Shown here piece by piece: positions 1-10,028 of a stretch of DNA of 13,981 bases. The notes under the pieces were generated by a model. The model was not told where the DNA came from and ran no database searches. It saw only the letters and a program-made list of their open reading frames with translations. The stretch covers positions 1-13,981 of the forward strand of contig JADNRV010000766.1 in NCBI GenBank assembly GCA_015499995.1. The letters are read 5' to 3'. Made by a program: the position numbers and the translations under genes. This DNA is from Flammula alnicola (Eukaryota; Basidiomycota; Agaricomycetes; Agaricales; Strophariaceae). How positions within the stretch are numbered: position 1 is the first letter of the stretch; every line of letters begins with the position of its first letter.

Positions 1-279
1 GGCGTGGTTCGGCAATGGCAATGACCTTGCAACGTTCGGGAAACTTAAGAGCATATTTGGTATATGCCTAGAAGTAGGTGTTTGAGTATACGTTTTGCTC
101 AGGATGGAGGGTGTCATATCTGGTATAAGTACCTTTCCTCGCTGGCCGCATCCAATCACTGCCAGTGTAATAAACTGGTCGGAACCAGGCTTCGTTGGGT
201 CCATATCGAGGTAAGGAGACTCCTTGAGCTTTATCGATCTGCGCCACAGGTTCTTGGTGTTATTGATAAGAGCCGACAT
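1..279 (-). CDS. Gfo/Idh/MocA-family oxidoreductase, N-terminal part (cut by window edge)
   Basis: Seen: a start codon at 279 opens a 49-codon exon (133-279) ending in VIGCGQRGK. A 65-nt intron follows (68-132, donor GTACTT, acceptor TTCTAG). A second exon (1-67) reads AYTKYALKFPERCKVIAIAE and leaves the window. Known: a beta-strand followed by GxGxxG (here GCGQRG) and then a strand of the VIAIAE type is the NAD(P)-binding Rossmann start of the Gfo/Idh/MocA dehydrogenases. These reduce or oxidise sugars, inositols and related compounds. About 40 residues precede the Rossmann strand, with no clear signal peptide. Inference: a cytosolic, sugar-type oxidoreductase; the substrate cannot be told because the C-terminal domain is missing. 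The start is the first Met in frame with the Rossmann motif; an upstream exon cannot be excluded. Confidence 0.8.
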   Translation of the reverse strand, partial: MSALINNTKNLWRRSIKLKESPYLDMDPTKPGSDQFITLAVIGCGQRGKVLIPDMTPSILSKTYTQTPTSRHIPNMLLSFPNVARSLPLPNHA

Positions 280-816
280 GGATTGGAGGGCGAGGCAGAT
301 TAAAAATAGGATACATCAAGAACTGCGTTTGGGAAACTTTGGGTGGCTGTTGTTGTGCGTGTGCATGCGCAGGCGGGCGCAAGCGACTGTGGGTCGGGAC
401 TTGCCGAGCTGCCTCCAGTGCTATTATGCGCACCGTGCAATAATTTGAATAAACTCTCCTCACTACTACACTCCAACCACAAAATCGGGGCGATCGTTGA
501 CCTCCTTCACACCTGTTTTCCGCCCTGACACAGTCTTTACTATTTTCACCAACCCACCATCCCCGTACTGCCTTCTGGTATGTCTTTAGTACTAATCTCT
601 GATCTACCTCACCATTCGGAATTCCACTAAGTACGCCTTCTCTAATTTTACTGTCACCTCCTACAGTCCTTCGAGTTCCTGCACGAGTCAATTTATTTGA
701 AGATTTGGAATAATGACCATAAAGCCGCGAAGAATCAATAGAATTCATTGGAAGAAGAGTTTCCTCGTACAATCGCAGTTCAAACACTTCAAGATTTCCG
801 AGGCAGCTCAAGGTGC
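280..816. other. 537-bp spacer without a supported gene
   Basis: This lies between the start of the oxidoreductase and the stop of cytidine deaminase, both on the minus strand. It should hold the oxidoreductase promoter and the deaminase 3' region. A G/C-rich patch with repeated TGCGC/GCGC words lies near 356-390, and a pyrimidine-rich stretch on the plus strand near 500-670. A minus-strand reading frame of 183 codons (260-811) crosses it but shows no recognisable motif and overlaps the oxidoreductase exon in another frame. Confidence 0.5.
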
Positions 817-1523
<707 letters not shown>

Positions 1524-1760
1524 AGTCCACGCCCTTAACGACATGAAAGATACAATGATGTCGAGAGATGATAGAGATAAAGCTTGGATAAAGTGACGAA
1601 AAACAGACGCCCATGCATCAGCCGCGCTGCGTCATGTGCGCGTGACCAATGCAACTCTTCTCCAAGGAGCAACACCCAAATTTGGCGAGGCCAGATTTTG
1701 GCTTTGCTGGTGAACTTGAAATGTTTTCAGTCTCCCCCCGTCGGCTCGCTCCTTGGTCCT
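1524..1760. promoter_or_regulatory. Divergent promoter region, cytidine deaminase / YlxR-like gene
   Basis: This is the 237-bp spacer between the two start codons. It contains TGCGTCA and GCGCGTGAC words near 1629-1647, which resemble the TGACGCG-type words in the proteasome promoters downstream. No clear TATA box was seen. If the YlxR-like gene starts at the earlier in-frame Met at 1584, most of this spacer would be coding. Confidence 0.45.
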
Positions 1761-3175
1761 ATGCCCCGTATCCTACCGCGTCTCATAGCAAAGATAAAAG
1801 CCGAAGCCAATCAAGAAAAATTCTTTTCCCCTCCTCTACTGAAACGAAGAAAGTTAAAGTCAAAGTCATTTTACAAGCCAGTTCCGCCTGCTCCTTCATT
1901 CCATCCTGCAGACTATCCGCGTTCTATTTTGCTAGCACCACGGAATCCGATTGTTGACTCGGAACACTATGCCCGGCACAAGAAATTACCTCCTACACTA
2001 TGTCGTCCAACACTGTTGAACCCAGACCAGATTGACCCTCCTCGACAAATGACGGACAGAGAATTTGGATGGTGGGCAAACCCATACCGTATGTAGGCAT
2101 TATATCTCTGTGTCCTTTGGATTTGTTAATCAGATTCTTAATTCATGATGCTTAGTGAGAATGTTGACCTCTCCGCTGCGCAAATGCGTTGTGACAGGGC
2201 GTCACCTTCCGTCTGGCAAGTCTTCTATCGTTTGTCGTACCCTCGCGAATTAATAATTCCAATAAAGACCTTCTCGTCCGCCTCGCCCCAATGCGCGTCG
2301 CTGCTTCTCGACTTCACGTTAAAGGAAATGCTTCTCAATCCGTGCCAGTCCTTGTACCAGATGGACTTTTACACCCGAAATATACTGGCCGTCGTAGGAT
2401 GGGAGGCGGAATATACGTGCTCTGTTGGCGACAAGCAATTTCCCAGCTATGGAAAGGCTTTCACAATACATCTGCACCGAATGCCGTGCTGAATCCCGGC
2501 ATCCATGAACACATTGCGCACCTGCTTCGTCTGCGTGTGCTCCAAGAGTTTGAGTTGCTCGCGGAAAGGCTGGAATTTGCGGTCAGAAGTGGTAAAAACC
2601 AAGGCATTTCAAACGTCATCCTTCGCAGGTTGACGCGCGATGAATGGGGATTAATGAGGTCTACTGGAACTCTCCCGTATGATAATGCCGTGGCTGTCCT
2701 CGTACTCCCTCCAGTGAACAAGGATACCGTCACGAAACAAAGACCTCAGGGTAACATGTCTGCTTTGCCTCCAGCTGACGAACAACACCCAAAAGAATTG
2801 CCACCCATATCGACCCTTCTGCTTGCGACATCGGATGCCTGGAACGCAGAATTGCCAAGCACCCTACCTAAGCTAAAGATCCCTCTTTACAACGGCATCT
2901 CCGCATTTCCAAGTCGCTCCCAACGCGCCGCTCTGCATTCCCTGCTCCTGCGCATTCTCTATGCTGAAAGATCCATCAAACGCATGCATGCGAGCCGCAA
3001 ACCTCCAAGTTCATCCCGGTCACAGAAAGGAGCGATGCCCTCCAAACCCAGTCATGCATTTTTGCTTTGTTCAGATGCGTACACTGCTAGGCGAGGCGAC
3101 CCAGCGAGCATAGCTGGCGCCCTTTGGAGGTTGAGAATGTACGAAGGCGAAGGGTGGATGGTAAACGTTAGTTGA
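1761..3175 (+). CDS. YlxR/DUF448-like domain protein with long C-terminal extension (3 exons, one GC-AG intron)
   Basis: Exons 1761-2088, 2156-2215 and 2268-3175 give 431 residues. Seen: a basic N-terminus rich in Lys/Arg/Pro (residues 1-60), then SPLRKCVVTGRHLPSDLLVRL (from about residue 115) and, about 35 residues on, YTGRRRMGGGIYVLCW. Known: bacterial YlxR (RnpM) proteins have an RKCV.TG start, a following L(I/V)R strand and a GRGAY-like loop in the same order and spacing; they bind RNA. The remaining 240 residues have no fold I recognise. They end in a block around SIAGALWRLRMYEGEGW that looks constrained. Intron 1 (2089-2155) is GT-AG. Intron 2 (2216-2267) needs a GCAAGT donor to join the YlxR block in frame. 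Inference: an RNA-binding protein, perhaps mitochondrial given the basic N-terminus. The Met at 1761 was chosen because upstream codons back to 1584 look unlike protein; an N-terminal extension remains possible. Confidence 0.72.
2216..2267 (+). other. GC-AG intron in the YlxR-like gene
   Basis: The 52-nt intron starts GCAAGT, the classic GC-type donor, and ends AATAAAG. It joins TCT-G to AC-CTT so that LPSDLLVRL reads through. No GT donor nearby keeps the frame. Confidence 0.75.
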
Positions 3176-3282
3176 CGTAAGTATCCTGCTGGAAAAGTAT
3201 CTTAACTAATTGTAATCATTGGCTTAATATATTAATGCAACAACGGATAGAAACATTTCAATCATACATCCACATTGACTAT

Positions 3283-4270
<988 letters not shown>

Positions 4271-4441
4271 GATAGCAAATATTTGGGTAAAAGTATGAAG
4301 GGAAAGAGGATGTGAAGGTTGGGGTCAATGAGCAAAGGCCGATTATGGGAAGTGATCAGAGCTGAAGCGCTGACGCGTCTCGTACACGCGTCCTCATTTG
4401 TACACAACACCATCAACTTCCTCTCTTCTCTCTACAAAGCA
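4271..4441. promoter_or_regulatory. Bidirectional promoter PRE3 / RPN12
   Basis: This 171-bp spacer serves two proteasome genes. It holds TGACGCGTC at 4371-4379 and a second ACGCGT at 4386-4391, 7 bp apart, nearer the RPN12 side. ACGCGT is the MCB core bound by MBF-type factors in yeasts; TGACGC is also a half ATF/CREB-like site. A CT-rich stretch (4417-4434) precedes the RPN12 start. No match to the yeast Rpn4 element (GGTGGCAAA) was seen. Confidence 0.6.
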
Positions 4442-5500
4442 ATGGCGTCCCAGCTCAAGACCCTTTACGAAGAACTGGGCCGTGCGTTCCACTCTAAACC
4501 GTCTGATCTCAAGAAATGCACCGTCGTGCTGAATAAACTCAAGGTCTGGCCTTGCAAAATGTATACAGGACGCTGGCTTATTCCCTTTAGATCGGTTTGA
4601 TTGAGGCTGGCCTTTTAATACCCCAAGGCGACGTGAACCTTGGAGACCTTGTTGTCGCTCGTATGTGCTGCATATCTGTCCAGTAGAATGCCGACATGCT
4701 AACGGTTGAGCTACAGGAGATATTCTAGAAATTGGCGCATTCGTTAGCATCCGAAGCCGGGACGTACCTTCTTTCGACAGATACTTTTCACAACTCCAGA
4801 CTTTCTACACAGACTACAGGTATTTGCTCTACCTGCCTAAGAAACCGATGGCCTCTAAATGGCTTGTTTTCTCAGTGAATCTCTTCCTCCATCAAAGAGA
4901 GAATACCCAATCCGTGGACTCAACCTTATCCGCCTCCTTACTCAGAACCGCATCGCCGACTTCCACACAACGCTTGAGAGCCTTGATGCGGACGTTATTG
5001 CAGAGAATCCCTATATCAAGCACCCGGTGAATCTGGAAAGATGGCTCATGGAGGGAAGCTACAGCAAAGTTTGGAATGCTAGAGAAGAAGCTCCAGCGGA
5101 GGAATACAAGTTCTTTGTGGATAGCTTGATGGGAACCATCAGGTATGCTTCGCTCTTTTGCATGGGATAGATATATCCTTACGTTATTTTATAGAAATGA
5201 AATCGCCAGCTGTGAAGAGGCTGCGTATGAGAGTCTTCCCCTCAAAGATGCCACTACGTTGTTGTTCTTCCCAAACCAGTCTGAATTGCTAATATTTGCA
5301 CAAAAGGTATGCAAACTTGTGACTTTAAATAATAACAACTCTTAAATCACATACGTTCATTTTAGCGCGGCTGGCAAGTAGATCTCTCTGCAGGTAATAT
5401 CACCTTCAAGCGAAAGGGCGAAGAAAAGATGGAGATACCAAAGCAACGGCTCATCGCAGCATCCTTAGCATACGCTCGAGAACTAGAGCAGATTGTGTAA
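4442..5500 (+). CDS. RPN12: 26S proteasome regulatory lid subunit Rpn12/PSMD8 (6 exons)
   Basis: This is a PCI-domain subunit of the 19S lid, the last subunit to join during lid assembly. Exons 4442-4543, 4591-4660, 4717-4819, 4876-5142, 5195-5306, 5366-5500 give 789 nt and 262 residues, the normal family length. Seen: an N-terminal helix with LYEELGRAFHSKPSDLKKC, then LKIGLIEAGLLIP, a middle block with PIRGLNLIRLLTQNRIADFH and NPYIKHPVNLERWLMEGSYSKVW, the NEIASCEEAAYESL block of the PCI winged helix, and a C-terminal RLIAASLAYARELEQIV helix. All five introns are GT-AG (47-64 nt) and frame-consistent. The start is the first ATG of the transcript-like region and opens the conserved N-terminal helix. 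It converges with PRE10, with only 87 bp between stop codons. Confidence 0.94.
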
Positions 5501-5587
5501 TGCCGTCTTGCGTTATGGGAGATTATTTCGAATGCAATGTCTGGCTGAGGAGTAGGAACTAGAGATATATTACAAGGCAACAAACAC

Positions 5588-6655
5588 TTATTCGAAGGTC
5601 TCCAATGCAGCCTTGGCCGCAGCATCTGCCTCATCGAAGAGATCTTTGGGTACATGTACATGGAGATTGTTGCTTTCTGGACCGATCCAGGAGATCTCCA
5701 ATTCGAATTCCTTCTCCTTGGCATCATCGTGTACGAGATAGATGCTGTGGTGAATTAGTGAGGGAGTATGGTTAAGTTATAAATATCTCACATTCTCGCA
5801 GCCTCCATGACGGCTTCTCGCATAGAGAGTTCTTGAAGCTTCAGTTTCTCTAATTCTGTCTTGGCTAGTTGCCGACCTTTGCCCACTGCGGCACCATTGT
5901 AGCCCTATGAATAATGAGATATGTTCAGTATATATTTGTAAGGCAGACTTACAAAGAAGACGCCACTAGGCTCCACAACGAACAATCCAGGACCATCCTG
6001 ATCCACAGTGCCCAATATCGTGCTGATGCCAAAAGGTCGAACTGATGAATACAGCGTATAAGCTTGCACGTAGAGCCCTAGACGATCTGCAACAGCCTTC
6101 TTGTGGTGTCAATAGCTCGCTCATAAATTCAGCGCTCCTGACGACGCACTTTCAAAGGTGGAGGAGAATTGTACGTTTCGCGGTAGTTTGAAGCCTCATC
6201 GCGAGCACGGTTTGAGAGATGCCTGCCATCAGCAAGCAGGCCTGCAGTAGCCTGTTCACCAATCGATAAATTGAGTGGTTAGAATGAGAGAATACAAAAA
6301 CGCACAAGGCCAATGTGACGATCTATTGTTTGGATTCTCCGATTTGCTTCTGGCACCAACAGCTTGGAATGCACCAGCTTCTCTACGGCCAATACAATGC
6401 CATCTCTAACTTTGAGGCCGATCGCAGTCCTGGAGGAATAAAACAAAAGTTTAGATAGTTTGAAACAAAAGAGGATCCCTATTACGCACCCAGAATTTTC
6501 GACTGCTTTATTAGCGTACTCTACCTAGAAACGGAGGGTGCGATAATTAGTACTGTGAAATCCAAATCTGGAAAGGAGATACCGACTTGAAAGATACGGC
6601 CATCTGGTGAATAAGTACTTGCTGAAAGATCGTAACCTGTTCCAATTGAAGTCAT
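5588..6655 (-). CDS. PRE10: 20S proteasome subunit alpha-7 (PSMA3 type), 7 exons
   Basis: This is a non-catalytic alpha-ring subunit that helps form the gate and the 19S docking surface. Exons on the plus scale: 6587-6655, 6490-6524, 6306-6429, 6150-6251, 5953-6096, 5792-5904, 5588-5744 (744 nt, 247 residues). Seen: [20 protein letters not shown], the alpha-subunit signature in which IGTGYD is typical of alpha-7. [51 protein letters not shown] and [14 protein letters not shown] follow. The protein ends AALETFE without the acidic tail that many alpha-7 proteins carry. The acceptor at 6097-6102 is a tandem AAGAAG, so one Lys may be optional. It diverges from NUP82 across 171 bp. Intact. Confidence 0.95.
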
Positions 6656-6826
6656 GGTGAATGGTAGAGATTGGACTGAAATGCAACTTGCTTCCAACAG
6701 AGGACGCGCAAGCAGACAGGACGCGTCAGTCGGGCGTGGGAATTTCGAGGCGCGTCACGCCCAAATCAAATCAGAATAACTTGAACTCAATAACAGCAGC
6801 ATCTTGCACCACTTGTCTCCAAAACC
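6656..6826. promoter_or_regulatory. Bidirectional promoter PRE10 / NUP82
   Basis: This 171-bp spacer contains GACGCGTCA at 6720-6728, the exact reverse complement of the TGACGCGTC in the PRE3/RPN12 spacer. A second CGCGTCA lies at 6751-6757 and a GGACGCGCA variant at 6702-6710. The three related words lie within 56 bp, mid-spacer. No TATA box was seen. Confidence 0.6.
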
Positions 6827-9815
6827 ATGTCCGACAACGAAGAATGGTCCGAACTTCTTCATGACCACCCTATATTCTCTCTTCGAAGGTCTTATGATGA
6901 CTCCCACCCAAAGTCAAAGAATCTTTTGGAACTATCCACCAACAGTCTGCCGGATTTCATAAATGTGGATCCACAGGAAGACGCTCCTACCCCCTCAGGC
7001 CGACGTCAAGTTATGCTTTTGAAAGATTCAGAACTTATCGTCGCAGCTGGGAAGGAAATTAGGATGTCTTCATTTGGCGACCTCAAGTTAAGCCGGAGTG
7101 TCAGAAAGTCATATAAGGTATGTCCATCTCGGCACTTCCTTCAACATGAACCAGAACTAAGAATGAAATTCAGGCACTTCACACCCCAAATATCCAGTTC
7201 GAAATACACCAAATTGCTCTGAACCCAAGCGGAAAACTGCTAGCAGTTGCTGGAGCTTTTCAGGTGGCGGTTATAGTCCTGCCGCGTGCTGGTTATAGCA
7301 GACTGGTTCCAGAGACAATTGACTGCAAGTATGCATATTCAGAGCTATTTTCATGCACCTTTCTTAGTAAATTGCATCTCTAGAGCCGTTCAAGTTGGGC
7401 AGTTTTATCATGCTTCAGATAGTTCAGCCCCAATCGCAAAGATTGAATGGCATCCGTGGGGTGAAGCTGGGTCCACATTGCTGGTCATGACGGTCGATGG
7501 GAAATTAAGGTATGTACCAACGCTTGCTAAACTTTCGTTATTCTAATTTTTTATGCAGAGAATACGACATCTCAAATGACACTGAAGAACCTCAACAAGT
7601 TTTATCCTTTGTGCCAGAAAAGAAGTCGAAATCCTTCATGGCAGTAGACAACTCAGAGAGAGAGGTCGCATCTTTCAGTCTTGGAAAGGGTAGAGCCGAC
7701 TGGGGACCTCTCACTGTGTATGCAGTTATGAAATCAGGCGACATCTATTCGATATGTCCATATATGCCGCAAAATGCGTACGTTTTGCGATTTCCCTTCA
7801 TTTCGTCCTTCTAATCATCAAATAATAGATCCGTACCATCGTCTTATGTTCATTCCTTGGAGTGTTTTATCTCAGCCAAGCAAGAATTTCTGTTACAAGG
7901 AACCTCATCTGCTTCTAAAAACCTCTCGACCATCTACGATTATCAACACAAATACGTCACGGCATTGGTAAAACAGCTCCCACCTGGGACAGTTTTCCCT
8001 GCTACATCAAAATCGGTGCTCATGCATCCGCCAACCACCATCAAGTCGCCACCTTTGCGACAGGGACCATTCTTGCTACAACCATCACCGAGAATGCTCA
8101 AAGGCAGCGAAGGTGGTGATGCGACGGACATTACATATCTTGCTTTTGGCACAGACGATGACGATCCTGAAGACGATGCAAGGGACACGGAACATCTTGG
8201 CATAATTCTCGTTTCTTATCAAGACGGGAAAGTGGACCTCTTCCTCGACGTTGAAAAAGTCGAGGCTCGGTGGGATATCAAACATGTGAGAAAACCCCCC
8301 CCACTCCTTTATTTTACGCGTTTTCTTCATCTTGCTTTAGATTTCAAGTCACGACTTACCAATGCTAGCTGTATACGAGACAATCGACCTAGGTCTCATT
8401 ACAATGCTCAATCAAGTCACTGTGGATCCCACTTCAACCTCATTGTTAGAGTTACTACACGGGAACCATCCGGTCTTCCTCCTTGATCCGCTTCACGATG
8501 ACATGGTCTACGTTTACCATGCCTTCGGAGTACATGCCTTGGACATATCACCGGTTCTCCAGAACTTAGCGGCTGCGCTGCGGGAAGAAGACGAAGATGA
8601 ATCTGTGCTGCAGAAAGCTCTCGAGAAATCAACAATGACGAACGTCCAACCGATCATCAGCACGTTTTCTGTCGAGCGAAAGTTCGTCAATTCGAATATT
8701 TGTGGAGTTAGTGCTAATCATTTATTGCAGATGCTCAAATCCTATCATCGCCGTTGCAATTCCCAATGATGTTTACCTCACTTACTGCATCTTCGTCCTT
8801 ACTTCTGTCATGCGAATAACGACCTTCCCGCTGAACATACGGCTAGCACCGTCGCATGCAAGGAAACCACTCATCGCAGATGGCCCTGATTCTAAACCCA
8901 TCGACAAGAGTAAATGGTTGACACCCGTAGATGGTCCTCCGAGTTTCGTGTCTCTCCTAGGCTCCAACGTTTACACACCGCCTACCATCATTGCAAATCC
9001 TTCCGGCCTCCCTTACAATCCGAAGCTTTCGTTACCCGGACTTCCATCTGGTTCAAAGGAATTCATGTTGACACCAGACACTCTGCGGTTTATTGGGAAA
9101 ACTGTTGCTCAAATCACGTCCCAAATTCAGGAAATTCATCTGGCTTATCGAGAAGTACTTGCGCGGACGATGCTCCAGAAAGAAGAGCAATTGCGTCAGT
9201 CATCCACGTGCAAGGAGATGGAGACAATTGTCGAAAAACTCAAGGGCCCGGCGCGGCAAGCAACTGATGCCAGGTTTACCAAGATCCAAGAGGAACAGAA
9301 AGATCTACTGGCGAGATTGGATCGCTTGCTTCAGGCGTTGATGAAGAAGGCGTCGCCTGAGCTGAGCGAACAAGAAACCAAGTGGTTCGAAGAGCTCAAA
9401 CGAATGAAAGAAGACATTTTGGGACGAGGAAGATACGATGACGATTCATTAATTTCCCGAACCCATATGGTATGCGACTTTTTTTGTTCTGGCTGAACCC
9501 TTCTTGATTATTTGTGAAAGCTTGAAAGGGAATATGCTCGAGTTTTGCCACCTCTTCAAGCTCTGGCCGAAAAGGAAACGCAAAGAGGCAAGAAATACGC
9601 AGAAAACACCCAGAATTTAGGATTCTCACAAGCCTTCGAATATGGACAACGATCTAATATTGAGTAAGTGGTCTTGGAGCTTCCGAAGTAGGCTTGTGTG
9701 ATTGATGAATCTTGCTAGTCGGACAAAGATAACTGCAATTGAGAAAGATGTATTGAAACTTGCGACCAAGCTTGACGTGGTATTAGGACGCCCTCCATCT
9801 ACGAACGCAGAGTGA
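6827..9815 (+). CDS. NUP82: Nucleoporin Nup82/Nup88 (9 exons)
   Basis: This is a cytoplasmic-side nuclear pore subunit that anchors the mRNA export platform. Exons 6827-7117, 7174-7328, 7384-7509, 7559-7777, 7829-8285, 8341-8681, 8731-9469, 9521-9663, 9719-9815 give 2568 nt and 855 residues; every junction is GT-AG and in frame. Seen: MSDNEEWSELLHDHPIFSL, then beta-propeller-like repeats including QIALNPSGKLLAVAG and KIEWHPWGEAGSTLLVMTVDGKLREYD. An acidic loop (DDDDPEDDARD) and HLGIILVSYQDGKVDLFLDVEK follow, and then from about residue 643 a long Glu/Lys/Leu-rich coiled coil to the C-terminus (for example KEEQLRQ, EEQKDLLARLDRLL). Known: Nup82/Nup88 has an N-terminal beta-propeller followed by C-terminal coiled coils of this size. 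The assignment rests on this layout and motif memory, so a divergent paralogue is possible. Confidence 0.85.
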
Positions 9816-10028
9816 TCTTGCTCTCTACCTTCGTTCCATCTTCTAGAGCTATGGATTTTCTGTTCGGTGATTGAGAGTGTACTGTAGTATTTTCCACCTT
9901 TATTGTATTTCTTCGACGCCGTCAATGTAAGCACAACATGTTCCTCCGAGTATACAGCATTTCTTTCCTTTCTCAGCATTACATTAAGTCATTCGTCGTT
10001 TACGGTGAGTTATTTCTTTCATTTCGGC
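9816..10028. other. Convergent 3' spacer NUP82 / transporter
   Basis: 213 bp between two stop codons on opposite strands. It is AT-rich with a T-rich plus strand (9895-9920), consistent with 3' ends. No gene seen. Confidence 0.4.

Noticed and set aside
260..811. 183-codon minus-strand reading frame in the left spacer
   Set aside because: No recognisable motif, odd composition, and it runs into the first exon of the oxidoreductase in a different frame. Better explained as chance.
1584..1760. In-frame upstream Met at 1584 as start of the YlxR-like gene
   Set aside because: Residues before the Met at 1761 look like random translation and would use up the divergent promoter with cytidine deaminase. 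Kept only as an alternative.
4294..4600. Plus-strand frame from 4319 upstream of and through the RPN12 start
   Set aside because: It includes the true RPN12 frame but adds promoter sequence; the family N-terminus starts at 4442.
8294..8302. Run of C in a NUP82 intron
   Set aside because: A simple homopolymer near the 5' splice site; frame and splice ends are unaffected.
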